Assembly (NCBI GenBank): GCA_947304185.1
Contig: CAMZAM010000008.1
Span: forward strand, 1 to 64,000
Origin: an uncultured Bacteroidales bacterium
GTDB taxonomy: Bacteria; Bacteroidota; Bacteroidia; Bacteroidales; F082
Direction of reading: 5' to 3'
DNA: 64,000 nt
In this document: one piece after another, positions 17,944 through 26,021 of the stretch
Position numbering within the stretch: the first letter of the stretch is position 1
How the letters are laid out: each line of letters opens with the position of its first letter
The notes under the pieces: model-generated
Database searches by the model: none
The model's input: the letters and a program-made list of their open reading frames with translations, nothing else
Told to the model about the DNA's origin: nothing
Made by a program: the position numbers and the translations under genes

Positions 17944-18993
17944 ATGAAGAGATTACTGGTTATAATGTTCCTATTGGCAATGTTTGTCGTTGATATTCAA
18001 GGACAAACATCGAATGGCGCATACAGTTTTCTCGACATGACGAGTTCGGCAAGGGTGGCTGCTTTAGGCAATACCGATCTGTCGATTTACGACAACGACA
18101 TCGAACTCGGAGTCTACAATCCTGCCTTGATAAACGGCGAGATGCACAACGATATCGTGCTATCTTACGTCAACTATTATGCCGATATCAGTCATGCCAT
18201 GGTGCAATATGGTCGAACATTCGATAAAATAGGCACTTTTTCGGGCTCTGTGATGTATCATAGCTATGGCAAGATGAAATATGCCGATGAGGAAGGAAAT
18301 GTTGACGGAGGTACGTTTTCGCCCTCAGATTTCAATGTGATGATAGGATGGGGTAGACAACTCACTCCGAATTGGAGCATCGGTGCCAACGTGAAGTTTG
18401 CCGGAATACAGTACGAGCGTTATAAGACATTCGCTATCGCGGTCGATGTAGCCGGCAGCTACAGGACTGAAAGCGGGTGGATGTTCTCGGCGACGGCACG
18501 AAATATAGGTTACGAGTTGTATTCGAACTTTGAAGGCGACCGTAACAAGCTTCCATTCCGTTTGTCGGCAGGTGTTTCGAAGCGTTTGGAACACGTGCCG
18601 TTCCTGTTCAGCATAGTCTACGAAAACATCCAGAAATGGGATTTGACATACGACGATCCTCTTGATTTGGAGGGCAACATCGACCCGATAACCGGGACAA
18701 AGAAAAAGAAGTCAGGCGCTGCCAGTTTCGCCGATAATATGATGCGTCATATAGTGTTCGGCGGCGAGATTTACATCGGGAAGAACCTGGTGCTGCGTGC
18801 TGCTTACAACTACGGGATGAGGCAGAATCTCAAGACTCCGACAAGAAAAGGCATGTGCGGATTCTCGTATGGCGTGGGGGTGAATATCTGGAAGTTCAGC
18901 ATCAACTATTCAAGATCGGAAATGCACATCTACGGTTCGCCGAATTATATCACTATCTCGACAAATCTGGACCGTTTTTGCAAAAATAGGTAA
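17944..18993 (+). CDS. porQ: Type IX secretion system protein PorQ
   Basis: 349-aa outer-membrane beta-barrel of the PorV/PorQ/FadL-like group. It has a Sec signal peptide ending near IQGQ, then the PorQ-typical opening YSFLDMTSSARVAALGNTDL, and YNPALINGEMHNDI. PorQ takes part in the T9SS attachment complex that moves CTD-bearing proteins to the surface, which fits the three CTD proteins in this window. The ATG at 17944 gives a clean signal peptide, better than the TTG at 17929. It lies 39 bases after nusB and four bases before recF. Confidence 0.85.
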   Translation: MKRLLVIMFLLAMFVVDIQGQTSNGAYSFLDMTSSARVAALGNTDLSIYDNDIELGVYNPALINGEMHNDIVLSYVNYYADISHAMVQYGRTFDKIGTFSGSVMYHSYGKMKYADEEGNVDGGTFSPSDFNVMIGWGRQLTPNWSIGANVKFAGIQYERYKTFAIAVDVAGSYRTESGWMFSATARNIGYELYSNFEGDRNKLPFRLSAGVSKRLEHVPFLFSIVYENIQKWDLTYDDPLDLEGNIDPITGTKKKKSGAASFADNMMRHIVFGGEIYIGKNLVLRAAYNYGMRQNLKTPTRKGMCGFSYGVGVNIWKFSINYSRSEMHIYGSPNYITISTNLDRFCKNR

Positions 18994-18997
18994 GTAA

Positions 18998-20107
18998 ATG
19001 TTTCTCAAAGAGTTAAAGTTGACGAATTTCAAAAACTGTGAGTCAGCCGACCTGCAGTTTTCGGAGAAAATCAACTGCTTCGTAGGGCTTAACGGAGCAG
19101 GCAAGACCAATATACTCGATGCTATTTACTACCTCGCTTTCTGCAAGAGCTATTTCACGACCACCGACAAGCAAAACATCCGTCATGGGCAGGATTTCTT
19201 TGCCATTCATGGCGATTTTGTGACCGATAACGACGAAACGCAGACTATCTCATGTGTACAGAAGGATGCGACGAAGAAGTCGTTTAAATGCAATAAAAAA
19301 GAGTACGAGCGTTTGGCCGACCATATCGGCAAGATTCCGATGGTGATGATTTCGCCTTACGATCGCGATTTGATCAACGACGGCAGCGATTTACGCAGGA
19401 AATTCATCGACGGCGTGATATCGCAGTTCGACTCGGTGTATCTCGGCGATTTGTTGCAGTACAACAAGGTATTGGCGCAACGTAACACCCAGCTGAAACA
19501 GTTCTGGGAAAACCGTTATTTCGATGCGAGTCTGCTGTCGCTTTGGGATGAACAGCTCGTGCGTTATGCTACCCCGATTTATGAGAAAAGAAAGGCATTT
19601 CTGAAGGATTTCATGCCAATCTTCCAGAAATATTATGATATTGTCTCAGGCACATCGGAGAAGGTCGACATCGTTTACGAAAGTGCGCTTCACGACAAGC
19701 CAATGGAGCAGCTCTTGCAGGAAAGTCAGGAGAAAGACCGATATTCGTCGTATACCAATGTTGGAATCCATAAAGATGATTTGAGCTTTTTGATTGATAA
19801 TCATCAAGTTAAGAGGTTTGGCTCGCAAGGGCAACAGAAGTCGTTCGTGGTGGCGGTGAAGCTGGCTCAGTTTGATTTCAACTATCAGAAGATTGGTTTT
19901 AAGCCGATTTTGCTTTTGGACGACATCTTCGATAAGTTGGACGATAATCGTGTGGCACAACTCGTGAAATTGGTTGGAAACGATTATTTTGGACAGGTGT
20001 TTATCACTGATACTCAACGACAAAGGATTCAATATCTTTTGGATAACATTGATGGAAATCATAAGATTTTTGAAGTTGAACAAGGAAAGATAAAGAGCGA
20101 TGAGTGA
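18998..20107 (+). CDS. recF: DNA replication and repair protein RecF
   Basis: SMC-like ATPase that helps load RecA at gaps and stalled forks. The 369-aa protein has the P-loop GLNGAGKTNILDAIYYLAF (about 31-49), a signature motif RFGSQGQQKSFVVAVKLA (about 271-288) and Walker B ILLLDDIFDKLD. The length is normal. It overlaps the next gene, a DUF721 protein, by eight bases, a common pairing in this phylum. Confidence 0.94.
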   Translation: MFLKELKLTNFKNCESADLQFSEKINCFVGLNGAGKTNILDAIYYLAFCKSYFTTTDKQNIRHGQDFFAIHGDFVTDNDETQTISCVQKDATKKSFKCNKKEYERLADHIGKIPMVMISPYDRDLINDGSDLRRKFIDGVISQFDSVYLGDLLQYNKVLAQRNTQLKQFWENRYFDASLLSLWDEQLVRYATPIYEKRKAFLKDFMPIFQKYYDIVSGTSEKVDIVYESALHDKPMEQLLQESQEKDRYSSYTNVGIHKDDLSFLIDNHQVKRFGSQGQQKSFVVAVKLAQFDFNYQKIGFKPILLLDDIFDKLDDNRVAQLVKLVGNDYFGQVFITDTQRQRIQYLLDNIDGNHKIFEVEQGKIKSDE

Positions 20108-20390
20108 TCCGAATATGACAACGTTAGGCGATGCCATAAAGGCGTTTTATCATGATAATCATAGAGATAGCGCATTGGATGAGCAGACCATTCTGAATTC
20201 CTGGAATGACGTCGTCGGGGATTTCATTGCGGCGCACACCTTGAGTACCAGCGTCAAAAACGGCATTTTTTACGTAAAAGTCGATGCCGATTCGTTGCGA
20301 AACGAGCTTTTATACGCCAAGTCGATGTTATTGAAGAAGTTGAATTCAAAGGTTGAGAACGAAATTTTAAAAGATATTGTTATTAATTAA
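20100..20390 (+). CDS. DUF721 (DciA-like) protein
   Basis: 96-aa DUF721 protein with the W-containing core SWNDVVGDFIAAHTLSTSVKNG and the C-terminal LRNELLYAKSMLLKKLN. The domain resembles KH folds and is found in DciA, a loader of the replicative helicase in bacteria without DnaC/DnaI. Its overlap with recF fits a replication or repair role. Whether this short protein performs the DciA function cannot be settled from the sequence. Confidence 0.85.
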   Translation: MSDPNMTTLGDAIKAFYHDNHRDSALDEQTILNSWNDVVGDFIAAHTLSTSVKNGIFYVKVDADSLRNELLYAKSMLLKKLNSKVENEILKDIVIN

Positions 20391-20401
20391 AAAATAATTT
20401 G

Positions 20402-20409
20402 TATCTTTG
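20402..20409 (+). promoter_or_regulatory. -7 element upstream of efp
   Basis: TATCTTTG lies 34 bases before the efp ATG, just after the DUF721 gene. Confidence 0.7.
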
Positions 20410-20443
20410 CGCCGATTTTTGAATAATTTAAAATTTACGTAAT

Positions 20444-21010
20444 ATGATTAACTCACAAGACATTAAGATTGGAAGCTGCATCAGAATGGATGGTAAACTT
20501 TATTTTTGCGTCGATTTCCAGCATGTGAAGCCGGGCAAAGGTAACACTATCATGCGTATTAAGCTGAAGAGCGTGGTTGACGGTCGCACATTGGAGCGCC
20601 GTTTCGATATCGGTGAAAAACTTGAAGACGTTCGCGTTGAGCATCGTCAGTATCAGTACCTTTACAAGGAAGGTGATGATTACATTTTCATGAATCAGGA
20701 AGACTACGAGCAGATCCCTCTTATGAAAGATCTTATTACAGGTGTTGATTTCCTTAAGGAAAGCGACGTTTGCGACGTTATCTTCGACACATCGACCGAT
20801 ACAGTTCTTTTCGCTGAACTTCCAGTGAAGACTGTCCTCGAGGTAACTTACACAGAGCCGGGCGAGAAGGGTAACACAGCCACCAACGCCATGAAAGAGG
20901 CTGTCGTTGAGACAGGCGCCAAGGTCAGAGTTCCTCTGTTCATCAACACAGGCGATAAGATTAGAGTTGACACACGTACCGGTGAGTACGCAGAAAGAGT
21001 TAGAGAGTAA
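20444..21010 (+). CDS. efp: Translation elongation factor P
   Basis: Relieves ribosome stalling at polyproline. 188 aa with three beta-barrel domains. The domain I loop HVKPGKGNTIMRIKLKSV places K32 at the modification tip, so a lysine-type modification or an unmodified lysine is expected rather than arginine rhamnosylation. The C-terminal signature GDKIRVDTRTGEYAERV is intact. It is followed after six bases by lpxD, a common order in Bacteroidota. Confidence 0.96.
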   Translation: MINSQDIKIGSCIRMDGKLYFCVDFQHVKPGKGNTIMRIKLKSVVDGRTLERRFDIGEKLEDVRVEHRQYQYLYKEGDDYIFMNQEDYEQIPLMKDLITGVDFLKESDVCDVIFDTSTDTVLFAELPVKTVLEVTYTEPGEKGNTATNAMKEAVVETGAKVRVPLFINTGDKIRVDTRTGEYAERVRE

Positions 21011-21016
21011 AATAAT

Positions 21017-21955
21017 ATGAGAATTGAACCAGCAACGACGGTAAAGTGCATCGCTGATTACATTGGCGCGTCCAAGGTCATCGGTGACCAGAATCAAGTC
21101 ATCACGGGGCTCAATGAGCTTCATGAGGTTGAGGCTGGCGACATCACTTTCGTCGATCATCCGAAATACTATCAGAGAGTGCTGAACTCTGCTGCCACTG
21201 TCATCATCATCAACACTGCTGATGTGGAGTGTCCGGCGGGTAAGACTCTCATCGTCCACGACTGTCCGTTCGACGCATTCAACAAGGTTATCTTGTCGTA
21301 TCGTCGTTTCGAGCCGGCAACAGCGATGGTAAGTCCTAAAGCCGAGATCGGTGAAGGCACCATCATCGAGCCGGGAGCATTCGTGGCAGATCACGTGAAA
21401 ATCGGCAAGAATTGCATCATCCATGCCAACGTGACCATCAACAATTGGACTGTCATCGGTGACAACGTCATCATCAACAGCGGTTCAGTCATCGCTGCCG
21501 ATGCTTGTTATTTCCAGCATCGCGGTAAGGATCGTCAGGTGAAGTTCGAGTCATGTGGTCGTGTGGTAATTGAAGACGATGTCGAAGTCGGAGCTTTGTG
21601 CGCCATCGACATCGGAGTCACCAGCGACACTATCGTCGGAAGAGGCACCAAGATGGATAACCACGTCCAGATTGGCCACGATGCAAAGATCGGTAAGAAC
21701 TGCTTCCTCGGAGCACACTGCGCTATCGGCGGAGTGTCGAGAGTGAAGGACAACGTGTCGATCTGGTCGATGTCGGCAATCAACAAAGACCTTGTCATTG
21801 CTGAGGGCACTACTGTCTTGGCTTACACAGCTGTCGATAAAGACACTGAGCCTGGCGTGACATACTTCGGAATGCCGGCCATGGAGGCCAAGAAGAAATG
21901 GAGAGAGATGGCATGCGTGAGAATGCTGCCGGATCTCATCAACAAAATCAAATAA
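21017..21955 (+). CDS. lpxD: UDP-3-O-acylglucosamine N-acyltransferase (LpxD)
   Basis: Adds the second acyl chain in lipid A synthesis. The N-terminal LpxD uridine-binding domain covers about residues 1-100. A left-handed beta-helix of hexapeptide repeats follows (about 105-260: IGEGTIIEPGAFVADHV, IGKNCIIHANV and others). The catalytic-type histidine is in NHVQIGHDAKIG. At 312 aa it is slightly short, with a reduced C-terminal helix. It is co-transcribed with efp and ends at a strong terminator. Confidence 0.93.
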   Translation: MRIEPATTVKCIADYIGASKVIGDQNQVITGLNELHEVEAGDITFVDHPKYYQRVLNSAATVIIINTADVECPAGKTLIVHDCPFDAFNKVILSYRRFEPATAMVSPKAEIGEGTIIEPGAFVADHVKIGKNCIIHANVTINNWTVIGDNVIINSGSVIAADACYFQHRGKDRQVKFESCGRVVIEDDVEVGALCAIDIGVTSDTIVGRGTKMDNHVQIGHDAKIGKNCFLGAHCAIGGVSRVKDNVSIWSMSAINKDLVIAEGTTVLAYTAVDKDTEPGVTYFGMPAMEAKKKWREMACVRMLPDLINKIK

Positions 21956-21985
21956 AAAAAAGCCGCTCGATTGAGCGGCTTTTTT
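21954..21985. terminator. Bidirectional intrinsic terminator between lpxD and gapA
   Basis: The stem AGCCGCTC/GAGCGGCT has a GATT loop, an A-run on the left and a T-run on the right. It can end transcription from both convergent genes. Confidence 0.92.
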
Positions 21986-21997
21986 ATTTTATATGAT

Positions 21998-23005
21998 TTA
22001 GTACTTCATCATCTCGATGAGGTCGACCATACGGTTTGAATAGCCCCATTCGTTATCGTACCACGACATTATCTTCACCATCTTACCCATCACCATGGTG
22101 CTTTCGGCATCGAATATCGATGAGTGTGGGTTATGGATGACGTCGCAGCTCACGATAGGATCTTCGGTGTATTCGAGGACGCCTTTCATAGGACCTTCAG
22201 CGGCTTCACGCATTGCAGCGTTGATTTGTTCCTTGGTGGCTTCTGTCTTCAGTGTGCACACGAGGTCGACGAGAGAGCCTGTTGGGGTAGGGACGCGCAC
22301 CGCTATGCCGTCGAGTTTGCCGTTGAGCTCAGGGATCACAATACCTACAGCCTTTGCAGCGCCTGTTGTGGTAGGAATCTGCGACATGGCGGCTGAACGT
22401 GCACGACGAAGGTCGCTGTGCGGACCGTCGAGGATCACCTGGTCGTTGGTGTAGCTGTGGATGGTTGTGATATAACCCTGTTCAATGCCGAAACGGTCGT
22501 TGAGGACCTTAGCGACAGGAGCGAGGCAGTTTGTGGTGCAAGATGCGTTGCTCACGCACTCGATGTCATCGGTGAGGTCGTTGTTGTTGACGCCGACCAC
22601 GATGGTAGCGTCGATGGTGTCTTTAGCAGGAGCTGAGAGGATGACTTTCTTGGCGCCGTTCTTGAGGTGGTCGCCATAGCCGCCCTTGCTGCTTTCCTTA
22701 GCGCGGAAGATACCTGTCGACTCGACGACTACGTCAGGAGTCTTGCTCCATTTGATATTGATAGGAGCACGCTCAGCTGTGACAGGGACGCGTACGCCGT
22801 TGACTATCAATGCTGATTCATCGAATTCGACTGTGCCAGGGAACTTGCCCTGTGTTGAATCGTATTTCAGAAGATGAGCCAAAACCTTGGTGCTTGTCAG
22901 GTCGTTGATACCCACAACCTCGAGGTTAGGACGTTCGCAGCAGATGCGGAAAACGTTACGGCCGATACGACCGAAACCGTTGATACCTACTTTAATCTTT
23001 TCCAT
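21998..23005 (-). CDS. gapA: Glyceraldehyde-3-phosphate dehydrogenase, type I
   Basis: Glycolytic enzyme converting glyceraldehyde-3-phosphate to 1,3-bisphosphoglycerate with NAD. 335 aa with the NAD-binding NGFGRIGRNVFRICCE, the catalytic cysteine in SNASCTTNCLAPVAKVL, and the WYDNEWGYSNRMVDL end. The ATG at 23005 is preceded by a ~60-base leader carrying a -7 element. It is monocistronic. Confidence 0.97.
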   Translation of the reverse strand: MEKIKVGINGFGRIGRNVFRICCERPNLEVVGINDLTSTKVLAHLLKYDSTQGKFPGTVEFDESALIVNGVRVPVTAERAPINIKWSKTPDVVVESTGIFRAKESSKGGYGDHLKNGAKKVILSAPAKDTIDATIVVGVNNNDLTDDIECVSNASCTTNCLAPVAKVLNDRFGIEQGYITTIHSYTNDQVILDGPHSDLRRARSAAMSQIPTTTGAAKAVGIVIPELNGKLDGIAVRVPTPTGSLVDLVCTLKTEATKEQINAAMREAAEGPMKGVLEYTEDPIVSCDVIHNPHSSIFDAESTMVMGKMVKIMSWYDNEWGYSNRMVDLIEMMKY

Positions 23006-23067
23006 ATTACCTATATTTAAAATTTAATGATTCAAAAATTGAAAATCAAACTTATTAATCCAAAACG

Positions 23068-23075
23068 CAAAGGTA
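23068..23075 (-). promoter_or_regulatory. -7 element upstream of gapA
   Basis: The minus strand reads TACCTTTG, 62 bases before the gapA ATG. The remaining 150 bases up to the next gene are AT-rich and show no further feature. Confidence 0.65.
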
Positions 23076-23223
23076 ATAAAAATCTGTTGAATGACGAAGC
23101 GTTTTTTATATTTTTTATGAAATTTTCTAAAAATGCAATAAATCCATGCGAAGAGGGAATTGTCATCTTCGAGTCGGTTGTAGGCGACGAAACGCCGGTG
23201 TTCACACGCGTTGTAAGATAAGA

Positions 23224-23643
23224 CTATATTTTGGTGAAGCGGAACGTCATGAGTTCAATCATGTCGCCGACTTCTTCGATTTCATGCCAAGGTGAGACTT
23301 TCTCGCCCATTACTTCGCCCTCTTCCTGGGTATCGAAGTAGGCTTTGTCGTTTTCGATCTTCCAGTCGTAGCATTCGGCGTACATCATGCCGTCTTTGAG
23401 CTGAATCTCGCCTGATTTCACGGCTTCGTCGATCTCTTCCTGTGAAACGCCTTCCGGGATTGGCACCAGCATATAGATCTTGCTGTTGTCGAACTCCATG
23501 ATGGTCTTCGCAGCAATGGCGTAATCATCGTCAATATTAGGTTTTGCAAGGAAATCCTCGACTTTAAGCCATTCGAAATCTTCTTTTTTGTCGTTATACC
23601 ACAACATTTCGGCAACACGCCATTTTCCGATAAAATCTCTCAT
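23224..23643 (-). CDS. Hypothetical protein, small lipocalin-like
   Basis: 139-aa acidic protein without a signal peptide or membrane segment. It opens with MRDFIGKWRVAEMLWYND, and the early GKW followed by alternating beta-type stretches and FTKI at the end recall bacterial lipocalin/FABP-like proteins, but no firm family is recognised. It lies 26 bases downstream of the esterase gene on the same strand and may be co-transcribed. It is real by codon pattern and by the absence of a competing frame. Confidence 0.7.
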   Translation of the reverse strand: MRDFIGKWRVAEMLWYNDKKEDFEWLKVEDFLAKPNIDDDYAIAAKTIMEFDNSKIYMLVPIPEGVSQEEIDEAVKSGEIQLKDGMMYAECYDWKIENDKAYFDTQEEGEVMGEKVSPWHEIEEVGDMIELMTFRFTKI

Positions 23644-23669
23644 AATGATGAATCTTTAGTTTATTAAAA

Positions 23670-24752
23670 TTATTCTAAAATGATTTTTTCTGTTAATCCG
23701 TTGCTTTTTATGAAATAAATACCATTGCCAATGCCTTGTAGGTCAAGCATGGCGATGCCAGCGTCAAATTGTTTTTGAATAATTGTATTTCCTTTAATAT
23801 CAATAACTTCGATAGTAGTAGGGGCGTCTAACTCGATCTTTATCTGACCATTGGTGGGATTGGGATACACCTTCAACTCACCTGTGGTCGGGTTGTTGAC
23901 GTTGTTCACCGTGTTTTTTCCTGTAAAGAAGTCGTGAATATAATCTATGTAGCTTATGTCGTATTGATTTGCATTTCGATACCAGCTGTGGGTGCCGCCG
24001 ATGACCTTCAAAAAACGAAGCTCTTTGGTGCCGGGATAGACGTATTGCACAAACCTCAGGCCGTCGTTATGAGTGTCGGGCAATGAGTCAATAATCGGCT
24101 CGTCGGTGCAGCTGTTGGCGTTTCTCCAGTAGTTGAGGATGGCATCTACGCCAAGTCCAAGGTTGGAACCGAAATACTGCGAGTAGCCGTTGTCGCCTAC
24201 GACATTATCGCTGGTTCCGTGGATATGCAGCAACCTCACCGGTGCCACTGGAGTTTGGTTTGCCATGGCGTAGGTAATCAGTCCGCTTACTGGTGCTGCG
24301 GCGTTGATGCGGTCGCCGTGTTCGATGGCCATTCGGTGCGACATGAAACCTCCCATCGAGAAGCCGGTGAAGAACACGCTGTCTTGATTTATAGGATATT
24401 GCACTGCCAGACTGTCGAGGAGAGCCATCAGGAAGCCGGAATCGTCGATTGTGCTGTTCATAAGCGCTGCGTTCCACATCGTGCCGTTGCCTTCGTTGAT
24501 GGCTTGGGGGATGACGACCATCCAGTTAAAACGGTTGGCAATCTGTTGGAAGTTATGCTCGCTGTTGACATGGTTGATGTTGTCGCCTAAGCCATGAAGG
24601 AAGAACAAAACTGGCAATGATTCATAGTTTTCAGGCGTTTTGACGAGATATTGTCTCTGCATGCCTTGCCATTCGATGGTCTGAATCTGAGCGAAGCATA
24701 GGTTACCGGTTAATAAGAAAAGGATGATTGGTAATAATTTGCAAATTTTCAT
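23670..24752 (-). CDS. Secreted PHB-depolymerase/feruloyl-esterase-like hydrolase with T9SS type A sorting domain
   Basis: 360 aa. A Sec signal peptide (to about NLCFAQ) is followed by an alpha/beta-hydrolase of the LpqC/esterase type. The nucleophile elbow is GFSMGG (FFTGFSMGGFMSHRMA), the oxyanion region is LFFLHGLGDN, and the likely catalytic His is in GGTHSW. The C-terminal ~75 residues are a type A sorting domain (VYPNPTNGQIKIEL ... NGIYFIKSNGLTEKIIL). It is exported through T9SS and probably surface-attached or released. Feruloyl or acetyl esters of plant polysaccharide are plausible substrates, but the substrate is not readable. Confidence 0.88.
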   Translation of the reverse strand: MKICKLLPIILFLLTGNLCFAQIQTIEWQGMQRQYLVKTPENYESLPVLFFLHGLGDNINHVNSEHNFQQIANRFNWMVVIPQAINEGNGTMWNAALMNSTIDDSGFLMALLDSLAVQYPINQDSVFFTGFSMGGFMSHRMAIEHGDRINAAAPVSGLITYAMANQTPVAPVRLLHIHGTSDNVVGDNGYSQYFGSNLGLGVDAILNYWRNANSCTDEPIIDSLPDTHNDGLRFVQYVYPGTKELRFLKVIGGTHSWYRNANQYDISYIDYIHDFFTGKNTVNNVNNPTTGELKVYPNPTNGQIKIELDAPTTIEVIDIKGNTIIQKQFDAGIAMLDLQGIGNGIYFIKSNGLTEKIILE

Positions 24753-24776
24753 AATCGATCAAGTTAATTTATTCTG

Positions 24777-24784
24777 CAAATATA
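24777..24784 (-). promoter_or_regulatory. -7 element upstream of the esterase gene
   Basis: The minus strand reads TATATTTG, 24 bases before the ATG at 24752. Confidence 0.65.
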
Positions 24785-24805
24785 CAAATTTTTGGATGTT
24801 TTTCA

Positions 24806-24813
24806 TAAATTTG
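24806..24813 (+). promoter_or_regulatory. -7 element upstream of the DUF1905-ogt genes
   Basis: TAAATTTG lies 19 bases before the ATG at 24833. It is divergent from the element at 24777. Confidence 0.6.
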
Positions 24814-24832
24814 CAGAAATTATCGTTTATAT

Positions 24833-25096
24833 ATGAGCAAAATGTTTGAATTTGATGCGATTATCATCCAAAATGAGGATATGGATGCCGCATACGTCGA
24901 GGTGCCATTTAACATCAAGGAAATATTTGATAAAGGCCGTTTGGCGGTTCATGCAACATTTGATGGCGAGCCTTATGACGGACAAATCGTGAAAATGGGA
25001 ACACCTTGTTTTATTATAGGGATTCGGAAAGATATTCGAAAAAAGATAGGGAAGACGTTTGGCGATTTGGTTCATGTGACCTTCGAGGAGCGATAA
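24833..25096 (+). CDS. DUF1905 domain protein
   Basis: 87-aa protein that is almost entirely a DUF1905 domain: [20 protein letters not shown], then the [17 protein letters not shown] and [20 protein letters not shown] segments. The domain is a small beta-barrel of unknown biochemical role. Its stop codon directly abuts the ogt start, so the two are co-transcribed. Confidence 0.85.
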   Translation: MSKMFEFDAIIIQNEDMDAAYVEVPFNIKEIFDKGRLAVHATFDGEPYDGQIVKMGTPCFIIGIRKDIRKKIGKTFGDLVHVTFEER

Positions 25097-25627
25097 ATGA
25101 AAAACAGGAATATTATAAATATCATGCGCTATCTTTTCCCTTGCGGGGAAATGATTCTTGGTTCTTTCGATGGAGAATTATGCCTGTGCGATTGGGCTGA
25201 TGGCCGTCGGCGTGCTTCAATAGACCAACGTTTGCAAAGAATCTTGAATGCCAATTTTGTTGAAGGTTCTTCAGACATTATAGAGATGGCTCGCCAACAG
25301 CTAAACGAATATTTTTTGAATCAACGTCGTGAGTTTGATATTCCATTATTATTTGTCGGAACTGATTTTCAGAAAAAAGTTTGGAGTGAATTGCTGAAAA
25401 TTCCTTATGGGAATACCATTTCGTATGGTGAACTGGCTCAACGAATTGGCAAGCCGAATTCAGTCCGTGCTGTCGCTAACGCCAACGCAGTCAATGCAAT
25501 AAGCATCATAGCACCTTGTCATCGCGTCATCGGCAGAGATGGTTCTTTGACTGGCTATGGTGGAGGCTTGGAAAGGAAAAGATATTTATTGAATTTGGAG
25601 AAAAAACATTATCTTTGCAAAAAATAA
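25097..25627 (+). CDS. ogt: Methylated-DNA--[protein]-cysteine S-methyltransferase
   Basis: Suicide repair protein that removes O6-alkyl groups from guanine. The 176-aa protein has the C-terminal core with IPYGNTISYGELAQRIGKPN, VRAVANANAVN and the active-site PCHRVIG. The start at 25097 follows the DUF1905 stop directly. An internal ATG at 25124 (MRYLFPCGEM) would give 167 aa and cannot be excluded. The 3' end contains a -7 element for the next gene. Confidence 0.93.
   Translation: MKNRNIINIMRYLFPCGEMILGSFDGELCLCDWADGRRRASIDQRLQRILNANFVEGSSDIIEMARQQLNEYFLNQRREFDIPLLFVGTDFQKKVWSELLKIPYGNTISYGELAQRIGKPNSVRAVANANAVNAISIIAPCHRVIGRDGSLTGYGGGLERKRYLLNLEKKHYLCKK
25610..25617 (+). promoter_or_regulatory. 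-7 element inside the end of ogt
   Basis: TATCTTTG overlaps the last ogt codons, 14 bases before the C-GCAxxG-C-C gene start. It may drive the next three genes. Confidence 0.6.
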
Positions 25628-25631
25628 AATC

Positions 25632-26015
25632 ATGAAAACAAGAATTTCGGAAGCGGTGGATAAGAAAAACTGCGGCTATAACTGCGCGCAGGCTTTGCTT
25701 TGCACGTATTGCGACCTCGCTGGTCTTGACGAAGAGACGGCAAGAAACCTCGGTAGCGCGTTCGGCCTCGGAATGGGTAACATGGAAGGCACTTGCGGCG
25801 CTATCACAGGCGCTGGGATGGTGTTGAGTCTGGCGTCCGACGACAGAGTGAAGTCTATCCGTGCCATGAAACAGATTATGAATAAGTTTCAGCTTCGCAA
25901 TGGTGCCACGCAATGTAAGATGCTGAAAGGCGTCTGTACTGGCAGGGTGCTTCGCGAATGCTCCGACTGCGTGGCCGATGCCGCCGAATTTCTTGAAGAG
26001 GAGTTGGAAAAATAG
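25632..26015 (+). CDS. C-GCAxxG-C-C family redox-type protein
   Basis: 127-aa cysteine-rich protein of the C_GCAxxG_C_C family. Visible cysteines include KKNCGYNCAQALLCTYCDLAG, the GTCGAITGAGM motif near residue 57, and the C-terminal CKMLKGVC and CSDCVADAA pairs. Members are thought to bind metal or act in redox reactions, but the function is not established. It lies four bases after ogt and six before the PPDK-like gene. Confidence 0.87.
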   Translation: MKTRISEAVDKKNCGYNCAQALLCTYCDLAGLDEETARNLGSAFGLGMGNMEGTCGAITGAGMVLSLASDDRVKSIRAMKQIMNKFQLRNGATQCKMLKGVCTGRVLRECSDCVADAAEFLEEELEK

Positions 26016-26021
26016 TTTATC

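Noticed and set aside
23027-23221. 64-aa plus-strand open frame upstream of gapA
   Set aside because: It runs through the gapA leader and promoter, is rich in Lys/Asn as random AT-rich DNA is, and matches nothing recognised.
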